Below, piece by piece: positions 44,687 to 57,500 of a stretch of 64,000 nucleotides of DNA. Positions within the stretch are counted from its first letter, which is position 1; every line of letters starts with the position of its first letter. Under the pieces are notes generated by a model, which saw nothing but the letters and a program-made list of their open reading frames with translations, ran no database searches and was not told where the DNA came from. The DNA comes from Amaranthus tricolor (lineage: Eukaryota > Streptophyta > Magnoliopsida > Caryophyllales > Amaranthaceae), in contig NC_080047.1 of assembly GCF_026212465.1 (NCBI RefSeq), positions 41,537,922 to 41,601,921 on the forward strand. Reading direction: 5' to 3'. A program made the translations under genes and the position numbers.

Positions 44687-47600
44687 ATGGAGGAAGTGTT
44701 TCCAACTCAACTGGAGCTCGCTGCTGCTTCTGCACTTCTCCTTCTCTCTACCAATGTCTTCGTCCTCTCCAAATCAACAACATCCTCCTCATCGTAATTG
44801 TTCTTCATTTTCTTCAATCTTTTTCTTCGTAATTTCTTTCATCTAATTTGATTTGATTGTCGTTTTTCAGGTATGAATTCGAGGTGAATGATGTAATGGA
44901 ATTGGAGACTGAGTTATCTAAGAAAAATGATGATTTGGAGTTGATTAGCTTGGAGAAGAGTGTTGATACGACGTCGTGTCCTTCATCGTTGACAATTGAT
45001 GACTACTGTGATCATTTACAACGCACAGACTTCATCGCTGTTACTCGATCCTGTGAATTGAAGCTTAAGGTTCATTTCCTTCTTCGTTTTTCATAATGGA
45101 GTTGAGATTATGTGTTTGAAATCTTCCGTGATCATTTTGTTATGAAGCTGGCTTTGTCTGTTTGAATTAGTTTTCAATTTAAATTTTCGCAATCAACAAC
45201 TTCCATTAATGTTTTACGGTTATATAAAATTGATTTTACTAGAAGTATTGAATGTTCTTTGAATCGTGACTATTTCACGCGTTGTTATTGGTTCAAATTA
45301 GTAAAACTTTGACGCTCTGTTTTTCGAATTTGCGATTCGGTTGAATTCATACTTTTGTATTTAGAATTTCTAATCCTTTTACTAGCTTGTTGTGCTATTT
45401 GAAGCTTGATGATGAAGTTGATATCACTGTTTGATTGGAAAAATGTTGCTATCATTTTTTTTTTTGCGCAATCTAAGTTGATGAAATTAAAACTTCAGGA
45501 CTTCATGTAGTTCTTCAACTAATGAGTGATGCATGATTAAATGCAAACTATGTTTTCTTGCATGCTCTGAGAGTTTTGATTAAATCTCAAACTAGATATG
45601 CATCACAATTCAAAATACATTATGCAATCAAGTTGATATTCTAATAAATTTTCGCTGCTTGTTTGAGTTATGACAACATCTCGACGATGATAATTTGAAT
45701 TTGAATCAACAATGTTTCACGTGATTTATATTCAAATTCTTAGCCGCTTTCATCCTCTGTTCATTAATTCATACAATGCTTAAACTTTGATTTGCAAATT
45801 CCATTTTTGATTCTCTTACTATTTGATAATGAGAACTTAAAAATGATGAGGAAGCTCAAATCTGTTTTCCAATGAAAATAAAACTATTGTTAGCATTTTA
45901 AAAATAATCGTTTAACAAATAATCTACGAGTATAATTCCTATTTTTCTCTTTTTAAGCTCCAATTTTATATTTACTAATTCTATGCCTCTGTTTAACAAC
46001 ATCTAATGATTCCTCTTTTGTATTACACTCATTTTCAATATTTTTCTTTAGTCTCTGTTTTTATTTTTTTCATTTCCATTGTTAATTTTTACTACGTGTT
46101 CAACAGGTAGCTCGTAGAGCTAGGACAAAAGTAATTTACAGGAGCCTTGACGACCGAGAATCAGATTCAAAAACATGGTCAAAACTACCACCAAAAACTC
46201 CAAAAACTGTGTCAACATCTCTAGTAGGCGGCACAACTATCACAGAGAGCTCATGTTTATCAAGTGGGGGATCGAACGAGGTATCAAGCGCAAGGAAAGG
46301 GAGGAAGACGGTTGGTTCCTTGACAAAGACAACAGTGACGGAGAAGGAAAGAAGGAGAAGAGGAACAGGAATATCTCATTTAAGCCGAAAAGCAGAAGGA
46401 ATTAGAAAATTGTTGAGTTCTCAAGGAAGTTTTTCTGAAGTCCGTATTAGACAACTGCTTGGTGATAGTCCTGATACTAGTAAAGCTCTCAGAATGTTAG
46501 TGCTCTTTTTTATTTTCATTCTGTCTATTTTTTTTGGGGTGCGGGGGAGGGGTTGATTTGTCTTTCTTTCAATTTATATTACTCCCTCCGAACCAATTTA
46601 GATGTCTCATTTGCTTGGGCACGGTTATTAAGAATGGTGTGGGGTCCATTAAAAAGGGTAAGTAGTAAAGAGTAAGTAGTAAAGAGTAAGTAGTGAAGGG
46701 TAGTTGGGTAAGTAAGGTATATGGGGTATATTCGTAATTACTTGTGTGAACTAAGGATATTTAGGTAAAAAAAGATCGACAAAAATAGAAATGGAACAAC
46801 TAAAAAGACTTTGCCAAATAAGGAAATGGAACAACTAAATTAGTTCGGATAGAGTATTAAATGTGTTCTTTTAAGCACTGTTTTGTATTGAATTTGACAA
46901 TTTTTATAGCAAATTTCTAAAGTTCTATGATATTTGAGCAGGTTGTTGAGGAAGGAAGAAGTTAAGCGAAGTGGTGTAGGAGGCAGGCTTGACCCATTTA
47001 TTTACACGGTAAACTTCTCACCTATATTTTTGTTTACAAAAATTAAATTTGAGTTAAGAATTATCTCTGTGTTTCCTGTACTGTTGTCTGTATTTTAAAT
47101 TTTGTACTGTTTCATACATATAAATAACTGGCTTAAGGTGGAAAACTTGATTAAGCTTACATCAAAACAAAAATCAATAGTTTGGCACATTTTCCTTCAA
47201 TCCAACAAAAGTTGCACCATACTACTTTCCTTCCTTTCATTTATTATTATTTTCTATTTTAAATTAACCATCTTACTTTGCATCATTTTTATTTTTAAAA
47301 ATGATTATTTACTTTCTTTGTATCATATCATACATTCAAATTCTCTTTTAATTTCATACATACAATTCAATATCTCTTCATTATTACCAAATACTTACCT
47401 AATCTTAAATATACCTTATTTTCTCTTTAGCGCTAAATTAAAAAAACAAAAGAGTATTTTATTATATAATGCCATCAGGTGACAATCACCTAATAGCTTT
47501 TATTTTATAAAAAATATTTTCAATTGATCAAACATCACTTATTATTTATACTAATTTTAATTTGAAACTTTCAAGGTGTTAATAGAAATGCATTTGATCA

Positions 47601-48009
47601 GCTATTCTATGTTATTAATGACCTACTTATTTTATTGGTTCATTTGTCTGTGGAAGAATGCAGTAATATTGGTTGATTGTATGATAATTGAACTTTTACA
47701 CATTAAATCAAGGCAATTTGGAAGCATAATAATGCAATCAATTGTATTTGAGGTCAACTTGACATAATTTGCCAGTATGTTATTTTCTGCTAAACCCATA
47801 GATGATTCTGAAGAAGCATGTGAATTGTGATGGCCAAACATAATTCTCTTGCCAGAGAGTTTTAAAACAGTTTTTGACATGTGATGATCAAATGATACAG
47901 TTGTCTGCTTTCTTAATCTAACTCGGTGATTCACATAACTGAAGCTCAATCTCAATCTCTTTGGTCTTGTATCCAGATTGCAGCAGACAGCAACAGCATG
48001 GTTTGCTAA
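44687..48009 (+). CDS. Uncharacterised plant protein with HTH-like C-terminal domain
   Basis: Exons: 44687-44793, 44871-45069, 46107-46495, 46942-47008, 47977-48009; all GT-AG with continuous phase, 264 aa. The N-terminus (MEEVFPTQLELAAASALLLL) is hydrophobic, followed by an acidic region (ELETELSKKNDDLELISLEK). A Ser/Thr-rich basic region leads to the best conserved part: TEKERRRRGTGISHLSRKAE, GIRKLLSSQGSFSEVRIRQL, LGDSPDTSKALRMLLRKEEV, KRSGVGGRLDPFIY. The helix-rich predicted pattern of the last block suggests a winged-helix/HTH fold, possibly DNA binding; this is inference. I recall homologues only as uncharacterised plant proteins. Exon 5 (IAADSNSMVC) is short and the least certain. Intron 3 holds a Stowaway MITE. 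The gene converges on the M16 peptidase gene, 573 bp apart. Confidence 0.8.
46582..46854. mobile_element. Stowaway-type MITE in intron 3, 273 bp
   Basis: TIRs CTCCCTCCGAACCAATTTAG and CTAAATTAGTTCGGATAGAG (17 of 20 pairing), with TA at 46580-46581 and 46855-46856. An AGTAAAGAGTAAGT tandem repeat lies inside. It does not disturb the splice sites of its host gene. Confidence 0.9.
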
Positions 48010-48582
48010 ACTAATGACACAGCTTTATATATTTTGGTTAGTCTTCGGCTCGCAACTAAGCAAATGCTGCAAGGAGCAGAGTAAGGCTTTAAGAATTTAG
48101 ATTATACAAGGGATGATAACATACTGTCACGGTTCGATCGACTCCTTCAGAAGGATGTCAGAAAATAAACGGTATAGTACAAAAAAATTATACATATAAA
48201 CTGCCTACCACAGTATTTAGTCTGCAGAATTTTGCTGATGTGTTCAGAAAGGTCAAATACCATTCTAAGTATCCAATTAACAGAACAAACATCTCTTTAT
48301 ATAAACACCAACGCAACTTATTTTATTAGTACATAAATTTAAAAGGAGATAGTTTTGTTATGCAATGAATATATAAAACGTTATTAATCATGCTACAGCC
48401 TGTAAAACAACAGAATCACAGAACTGTTTTCAGGTATCATCCTAGTACTGTCTAACAGGAATCAATATAAGTATTGCTACTGTCGTACATCATGAAATCG
48501 TCCATAAAATTTATAGTGTCCTCCCTGCCCTACAGACTCCGTTGCACTGTCTACGTTCCCCAAGTCAGGTTTGAGATACGAT
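48010..48582. other. Spacer between convergent genes (two 3' UTRs)
   Basis: No gene. It should hold the 3' UTR and poly(A) sites of both convergent transcription units; no single signal stands out. Confidence 0.4.
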
Positions 48583-51500
48583 TTAAAGTTTTGTAGGACT
48601 CCGACCTCCTCTAAAAGAGCCATAGAGTGGTTGTGATCTTCTAAAGGAGAAAATATCATCAATATGAATATACTTTGATTGCTCTGAGCTATTCATATCG
48701 ACTTCATAGTCAGACAAATGTGAGGATCCATACACCCTTATGCTTAGTGTTTTCTTTCGGGTTGCACCGACTTTGACAAATTCGTCAAAGAAACTTATTA
48801 GCTCTTGTTGTGTCAGCTGCTTCAATGCCGATACCTGTCATGACATATTAGTATGAGTCCGGAGCAGCAGAAACAATAAAATACTTTTTTTGGAGTTCTA
48901 TTTATTTCTGTTAGTATACATACCTCAGATTCTTTCCTGTCAAACTTGAATGTTCCATCAGTAATCTCTTTCCAATAGAATCTAGATTCTTCTCTCAGAT
49001 TCTTGTGCTTCTCCAACTTGCTATCGATAAGTGAACTTACATTTTTCTGTAAAAAAAATCACAAAATTTTGATGATGCATGAAGCGAACTGGGTGCATGA
49101 AGCCTTGAACAAACAGGATAGGCACACATTCTCTCAATCAAGCCTCGCTTATTTATTATTTTAGAGATGTTAAAACATAAAATAACAATGTAATATACAT
49201 CCGCTATGATGTTGAACAAACATCTAGAGCAACTATTAGTACTAAATTAATTCTAACTGATATTCTTCATATCACTATTGCTATGCTAGGCTGTCCCAAA
49301 ATACTTGACCAAAAATTACATTCCTGTGGTATTTTGTTGATATACGGATACTTTACTGAAGGATTTTGGGAAGTTTGAGCTAAACACAAAAACTAGCAGA
49401 TTCCATATTGTTGGGATAAAGACTTTTTCGTTGTTGTTAGATCAAATAAATTTCCTTTCAATCAAATGGGACCTATTATTTTCAAGCCATAGATTATCCT
49501 TAGCAATCAGTTCAGTAGATGTGTTCTATGCACCATTTCTTTTGATGTGTGAAACAAAATTAAAATTCTTACTGAACGTTGGTATGCAGCTATGCCAATT
49601 CGGGTCTATTTTGAAAACCTTTTATTAATTCTTTTTAAGCTAGAATAGCGTCTCAAGTTTTAACAAGTTTTACTTGCCTTAAATTCATCTTCACTAAGCT
49701 GCCGAAGTTCATTCTCAAATTTACTCAGAAATGCCTCAACTCTCTGGTCAATATGAGTAGGCCCCTGCACATCAAAAGCAAAGAGATCAGCATTGAGGAG
49801 CTTTTCAGCCAGAAATACATATAATGATGGTAATGATGCACACCTTTGCGGTAGATTGGATAATAAATTGCAAACCATGGATGCCATATATATTCCTACA
49901 TAACGGGAAATTTTATCAGAAATCATTTCAGTTAAAGGAGAAACAAATATGGAACCTGAATGTTTACCTCTTTAAAAGGACAGTTATATATCCAAGTTGC
50001 TCAACAGACCGAAGTTGGTGAAATGTGGGTTGTTTGGCTATAAGTGCAATAAGCTCAAGCTTTACATTCGCCACATAATCATCTGGATGGACCTATGTAC
50101 AGATGAAGGGGATTCATATCAGTATCCCATTAAAAAAACACAAAAAAGAAGTAGCTGAAGCATACTTGAGAAATCACTCATCGCATTCCTACTGATCCGT
50201 AAGAAAGTTTCGACTCCTAATCAATATTAATCATTACATTGCCCTGACGCTCACCAAAGAGGGTGTTTCAAGTTAAGCCTAGATTGCAAACACCATTCGG
50301 TGCTACACATCGACAAGTACAAATGGTTTGAATGAGTCCTTTTAATTAACTCCATTTGACAATGGACATTAATTAAAAAACAAGCTGGATTGGAGTAATA
50401 GTGCCTCTATAGCCAACTCCTCTCAGGATTCAATCATTGTAATTGTCTTCAAAAATCAGAAAATGAAAACTAAACCAACATCCTTGAATCATCTTTCACT
50501 TCCCTCAAATTCAAATATCTTAATAAAAAATTCTGATTCCAGGTAAAGAAGATTTGTTGAGCTTCTGCGCATCGATTAGTTGCAATCAAGGGTGACCAAA
50601 ATGTTGGTATTAAAAGAGAGAGGTAAAAATCATTAAAAAAAGAGAGCACGTATTATTAGTTTTTGATTTGGTCATCATGAAGGTCAAAAATAGAAACCAA
50701 ATGCATATTTAAAGACAGAAAAAGAATAATAAATTGTGAACGCCAAAAATCTTTGGTCACCACTAAATGCACTCTTACCCATCAGGGAAGGGACTTTTTA
50801 TTTTTTAGTGTCATTAGGGCAATGTAATGTTGTCTCTACATAATTCATCTTAAAACAAAAAATAAAGTGGCCAAGAGCACAAAAGAAAGCCTGAGAGATC
50901 CCATCAGACAGAGATAATTAACGCCAAAGTGTAACAGATACAACAAAGCAGAAATCTCCAAAAACAAAGATTACCTGAATATAGTGAACCAGGCAAGAGT
51001 TCTCGTCACTTGGATTCAAGCCTTTCGTGCTGTAGCAGTAACTTTTTCCTTTTCCAAGCTTTACAACTCTATTAGTCTGATGCTGCGAAGGAAAAAGAGG
51101 CTGGCAAAGAAGGTTCGGACATTTGAAAAAGAGACTTTCGATGTGCTCGACTGTTGACACAGCTTCACTCTGTTCGATGTTCCCTGAAAACTTGTGGGTT
51201 ACAAAAATAATACGATGGGAGATTATATTCATTAATAGAATAATATTAAGAATTCCAACCTGCAATGTAACACTCAAAATATGCTTTTGAAAGCATCAGG
51301 GGAACAAACTTGGAAAGTGCATCAGCTTCGAGGTTGGGTAGAACTTCAAGTTGTTCCATCCAAGGCCATGAATGGTCTTGCATAATTAATGAGCAGTAAT
51401 ACATGGCTTGTTGGTATGGTTGCTGAAACTTGTAATTTTGATACTCCTTAACTATTGTCTCCTGCAAGGGAGATTCTCAAGGATTAATACTTGCAAAATA

Positions 51501-54500
51501 TTTTATCATATGGCTATGTATACTATACATTTAGAAAACAGCTTATAAGTGACTGATATATTCTTAAAATGTCAAGATACAACGAATTGAAAATGACAGA
51601 AATTTCGGCTTACTGCTCTCTACTTAAGACTTGTAAACCACTTGTAAATTTCTAGCAGATAATGAGAATTTAAGGAACAAGATTATCCTCTCATTGCTGC
51701 CATAACTTCAGTAATGCAATTCAATGCAGACTTCAAGGCAGGGGAAAGGGAAATGGGGTTTAAATAACCAATGACATCACCCACTTGAAGTACAATACGG
51801 GCATTTACAACCTATCCTTCTCGATTATATTGTTCATAAAATCAAGGAAAATATCGCTAATCTCCAATGGTTACCATGAGTCTTTCTTAATTTTCTCTTT
51901 CATTTTTTCAAAAAACAAAATAGTACCTACCTATTGAATAAGAGATGTTAAAGTTTCTTTTGTAGGGGAAGGTATTAGTATGTAGAAGGGCCAGAGGGTT
52001 GAATTTCCTCGTATCTGCCTTGATATTTATTCCTTGATATTTATCCACACATCAATTGTTAATAATTGAAAAGATTTCAAGCTTATATTATGGCATAATA
52101 GCCAGTTTGAAGCTTCAATCAGCAGATAAGTACGGGTCAGTTATGAATAACAACAGTAGTTAAAAAAGAAAATTGCTTATGTTTCAAGGAAAATCAGCAC
52201 ACCTACATTATTGGATGCCAAAGACTTCCATCAACTGCTACATGACAATCTCAATGCAAAATATTTTCTGACTTTTATATACAGAAAGATGCATACAATG
52301 CAGTTCTTGAACATAACATAACACCCTTGTGAATTTGCAAGGAAGGATCATCACAACTCACTCAAATTTCAATACCCAAACGAAATTAAGCATTCTCATT
52401 TATCAAGGTAGATTAAAAAATGACCATACCTCAACCATTGATGTACCATTCTAATTTCTACAACTCAGTCTTGGACGTTTTAAACACTCATATTCTTGCA
52501 ACATTTCAAACTCATCCCAAAGTCAATTTGTTTTAAGAATCAGTCTTGCAGCAAACAAAAGATTGAAGAAAAAGACAATGCAATATTTACATGCACGCTT
52601 GCAATTTTCATCATATTTCCAATATCAAGTTCGGACATTGAATGATTCGCATCATTACCGAAAGTAAGCTCTCAAAGACAAAGAACAACAAAGAACTTGC
52701 AGGATGTACTGTTACTTTTAGCGGAGAATAGAGCTAATGAAGCCAGCAGGGGTCCAAGTATGGGAAAGAAAATCTAATAGAAGGGTACAGTCTCCAATAT
52801 ACAACCCAGCTCAACACAAATTCTAGGCTCATTTTAAAGTGCAGCCTGAATCAATCATCTTGATCTACCTGGTCATGCTCAGAGTAAACCTACAGTTCTG
52901 CAACTTGCATCACCATTCAGTAATGCCCAAATCTAACAATCCAACAAATGCTCTCCTTAAATGTTTCCCCAGCATTAAAATTAATTTCCAACTGTACAAT
53001 CCTGCATATAGTTCTATTCTCAATGGATCCAGAGATTTACAATTCTTTGCTTTCAACTTATAGTGCCGTACATTCAACTCCTCAAACATTGTGTTAGCTA
53101 CTTGATGGTATTGGGGTAATGAAAAGTTTTTTTGCTTAGAACTTGACGTTCTAGCATTTATCAAGTTAACGTGCAATTGAAAGAGAGTTGTTATATGCCT
53201 AAACAATCATTATTTTGGAGTAAAATGCCCAAATGATCCTAATGTCAAATAACGGTGAAATTCTCAAATAAATTTATAGCTAATTTTTTGACTGCTATTG
53301 CTTTCTGTAAATCTTGAGTTTAGACCTAGGAAACTTTTAGTACACCACAGAGATTGAGCTGATGCCACAAGCAATATTCTACAAAGCATTAGGTAGTCAA
53401 TTGACAAAAACATGCCAATGCACATCATTATGGGTAAAAATGTTCTTTTAAGTGATAAAGCACGTTCACAAATTAAATGCATAAAAGGGGAATCTTCAAA
53501 TATCCACGAGATATTAATTCAAGACCGACATTGCCACCACATACTCCTGTTGCTTTATTCAAAATCTCACCCAGTTGAACTAAAAACCTTCATACCAACA
53601 ATATAACAATTCATACCCTAATGCCATTAGCGGGGATTTATAACAATGACGGAAATTTAGTCAAAAACTTCACAAGAGCATGCAATTACCTTAATAACAG
53701 CAAACCTGTCTGCTCTTACTTCAAACTTCACAATTGTATCAATTATTGTATCCAATAAGACCCTCAATTTGTGATTATAACCAACTACCGTCACCTACAA
53801 AGTTCAAAACAAATTATCGTCAGCACATTGAGAAAGTAACATAACAGTGATTCTAACAAAAAATTGTATTTAAGAAACTCTTTTCAGAGACCACTAGGAA
53901 GCAAAGAAAAACACTACATGCCACCTCTATCCCATTATTCATATTATTAAAGATGCAATCATAGCCCAAACCATATACCCAAATTCTATCGTCATTTTAT
54001 CAACACAAACCTTAAAGCACCTTAATAAATTTTCTCCTGTCAAAACCCAATACCCAAAACCGAACCCCGTTAGATCCTAATTAAGAAAACAGAACAAGTC
54101 CAAAAACAGTGAATTCTAAAAATTATTTTCACTAGAAATTTTGTTTTCAAAGATAGTTTTAATTTTTGAATTCAAATAATTTACTGTCTTACCAAACACA
54201 ATTTAAAATCTGTGAAGAATTGGAATATGCTAAAAAAAGTTTCCATCTGAGTGGGAGAATGCCCCGGACATGAATATTTCTAATGCTCATCAAATACATC
54301 TTAAAAGTTGTTTTTTCCTATTTATTCTTCAGAGCTCATGCAGATAACAAAACAAAGACGTAACATCCATCCTAGTAAAAATGACAAGCAGCTCATCATG
54401 GATAAGCATCTACAGAAGTAACCATAAGATACAAAATTAACTCATTTAAGCATGCCAACAGAAGAATCAATAAACTCTACAAGAGTAACAGATATGTGAT

Positions 54501-57500
54501 GCTTTGAATATAAGAAATTCCTCAGGGTTTTCACTTCAACATGTAACTATGAGCAACAAAAGCACATGAATTATATAGTGACTTCTGAGCTAAGTACATT
54601 TCCCAAAACAACATATGAAAATGCATTACCTCAAATCCGCAATCTGAATGGTTGATGCTATAGTGAAGACCAGCAACTTGAGCATCATATGCTGAAAAAC
54701 AGATAATAGACATCAAGTTTACAAGATAGTGAGGACAATAGTAACATCATCAAAGGCTAAATGAAAAAGAGCTCACAGAACAAAAAAGGAAATCAAGAAT
54801 CTATTAAAGTACATGCAGCAGCATTCTGTGATTCTGACATCTCATCTAGAAAACAGCAAATATATAAAAAAAAAAAAAAAAAGCAAGAGAAACCCAAAAA
54901 GAAATATCTGCAAATATAGTTCTTCACATCATACCACATTCATTCAAGTAATCCATTAATAATCTTGTAAAGATGTCCGTGAGAACCTCAGATTCAGGGG
55001 AGTTCCCAGCATATGGGCAGTGAAAATCAATTTTCACATAAGCCTTAGGCACGGCAAAAATCATATCAGGCTTGTACCATAATCTCGAGGAAGATGAAGT
55101 CCTTAACAAAATGGGGTGCGTAACCTGTTTTACATACACAACAGCCTCATTCAAAATACAGAGCACCAGCACATAGCATGAAAAGATGGAGTGAGAAAAT
55201 GTATACTTTGTCCTTGAAATCTTTGATTGATAAATCTGTAGGAATGAATACATTGGCTTCTGGTAGATGCAGATGCTCATTTGGAGAAGCAGACATCCAA
55301 TTCTGAAGCAAGAAGCGATACAGATAAATGCCCAGAAACTACAGTCAGCTCACTATGCAATTTCTATCATACACTCAAGTTTACCACGAGAACATTATAC
55401 CCATTGTTATTTTATTTCTCATTAGCTGATTTGAAGCCAAGTTCATAATTTTTTTAATTCAAATTAGTATTGCAAAATGGCTCGTTAGATCATGCGCACT
55501 TCTTATTCATGTGAAATTACAAATGATATTTACTACTTCCTCCTTGGTTTTGCAAGAGTATGGTTGCGTACATTCGACCCCACCTAAGTGGGCGTCCAGG
55601 TGGGTGCCGCTTAATGGCATTGGGAAAATGGAATAGTTGCAAACATTCTTGGCATGCACCATGCTCATAATACACTAAAAATTTTATATGTGGATTACCT
55701 ACAAAACCAAACTAGGGAAAAAGAAAATATTGCAAAGGTATGAACCAAGAGAACCTGAATCATTGAGGCAGAGATCTTCTCAAGGGAATATTTTGTTCCA
55801 TACCAAGGCTCTGACAAGTCTGAATGCCCTTCAAAAGACTTCGAATCCCAAAATATCCTGTGATAACATTGCAGGTAATCAACCAATTTTTAACTAGCAT
55901 ACATTAGACATGCCCACCCCAAATGCCCCCAGACAAAAGAGTGAAAAACAAACACCCAGTGTATAAAGCCCAAACCAGCCATGATTTGTGTCAGAAAGTA
56001 AACAGCTTCTACAGACCTTTATCCTCATCTCCACAGTCCTCCCCCCCCCCCCCCCCCCCAAAACAAAAACAAAGTCTGATAAGCTATTATGACTCTTTCC
56101 AATAGGCCAAAAAAAAAAGTCGAGAAGAAATAAAGTAGATGACAGATCATTTGTAAAAGTGAAGATTGCAAATACACCAACTTATTCAGCCGCAATCGAT
56201 GTACCAGCAGTAGCCATCAAAAACTTAGAAGATATGTTCACACATATACAGAGGAATTTTTGTATTAAAGGTAGAGATTATATGTCAAAAGCCAATATCA
56301 TAAGCACACTTGAGTTTTCATATTTAAAAAACCATTTGCAAGAATAAAAAGCAAATTCATGGACAAAAACTTTGAAGATGTAATCACTGAAAATTAATCT
56401 TAACAAAGAGGTATTTCGGAAATTACAAAAATGGCTATAAACTTCAAGGATTTATGGATAAACAAAGAAGACTACACTGTTCTGTTAACCACATACTTCA
56501 GTATATTTATATTTACCTCACATTTTCGGGAGAAAGTTCATCTAAAATCTTTTGGATAGTGCTTGGATTGTAAATAGATGGAAGTGAAGATCTTGCAAGC
56601 CAATCTCTAGGCGCATACAACTGCAAAAATTCCAGAAGATAGAAAGTATTGTCAATACTGCAATGTTACAGACTTTCATCAACCTAATCAACCAAATGTC
56701 CAATAAACAGTTTATTAAAATTCAGAGCATTTTTCATGCCGATCAACCTAGTGAACACAGAAAGCTTTTATATTAACATAATGAGGAACAAACAGTTGAT
56801 GGTTATGCCGACAGTCTAACCAAATCTTCGCGTTGTCAAATCCATTTCTATATGAGATTGAACATAATGTACCTTTATTTGGGGGGAGGGGGGGGGGGAG
56901 TTGGAATAGGGGAGAGTAGGGGACAAGTACACAAGTATAAAAAGATCATACATAATTCGGCAGCAAGACACAGTGTATGGCACACACACTAAAGGAAATA
57001 AGGGGGAATAATACGTGAAGTACCACGCATCACCTTAAGTTTGAAGGTCATACTCAACCTAGTCCCATAAGTTACCTAAAATAAATTATAAAGATTCACG
57101 CATTTTGGTCTAAATAGTAAAATGTAAACATTAAAGATGGGCATCAAATATCTGACATGGATACTTGAGGTAAAGAAAAGAATTAGTAACATAGGACACA
57201 TTAGTCATTTTTTTTTTCTATATACCACTTTTCAAGGCTGTCACTGGGGTTAACAGTTTACAGACACAGTATCATGTGTCTCCTTTGAAAAGACCACCGT
57301 CAGTAAAAAGAAGGATCAGCATTTTTGGGCCAGGTAAACACACAGAAAAACTTCACACACATTGCTCACGGGGGTAAATCTGAGCCTTGCAGCTAAAATA
57401 GTAACTTACATGCATATTGCTTGATATATTGACCACATAATCAGCAGGAGGAGTTTTGTCCTGATAATGGAACGACGTCTGACAAATGGATGAAAGCTTC

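Noticed and set aside
47102..47482. 126-codon frame inside intron 4 of the HTH-like gene
   Set aside because: A+T-rich chance frame rich in Ile, Leu, Phe and Ser; flanked by good splice sites of the host gene.
49431..49628. Several 60-90 codon frames within the M16 gene introns
   Set aside because: All lie between exons defined by protein blocks and splice sites and show no family match.
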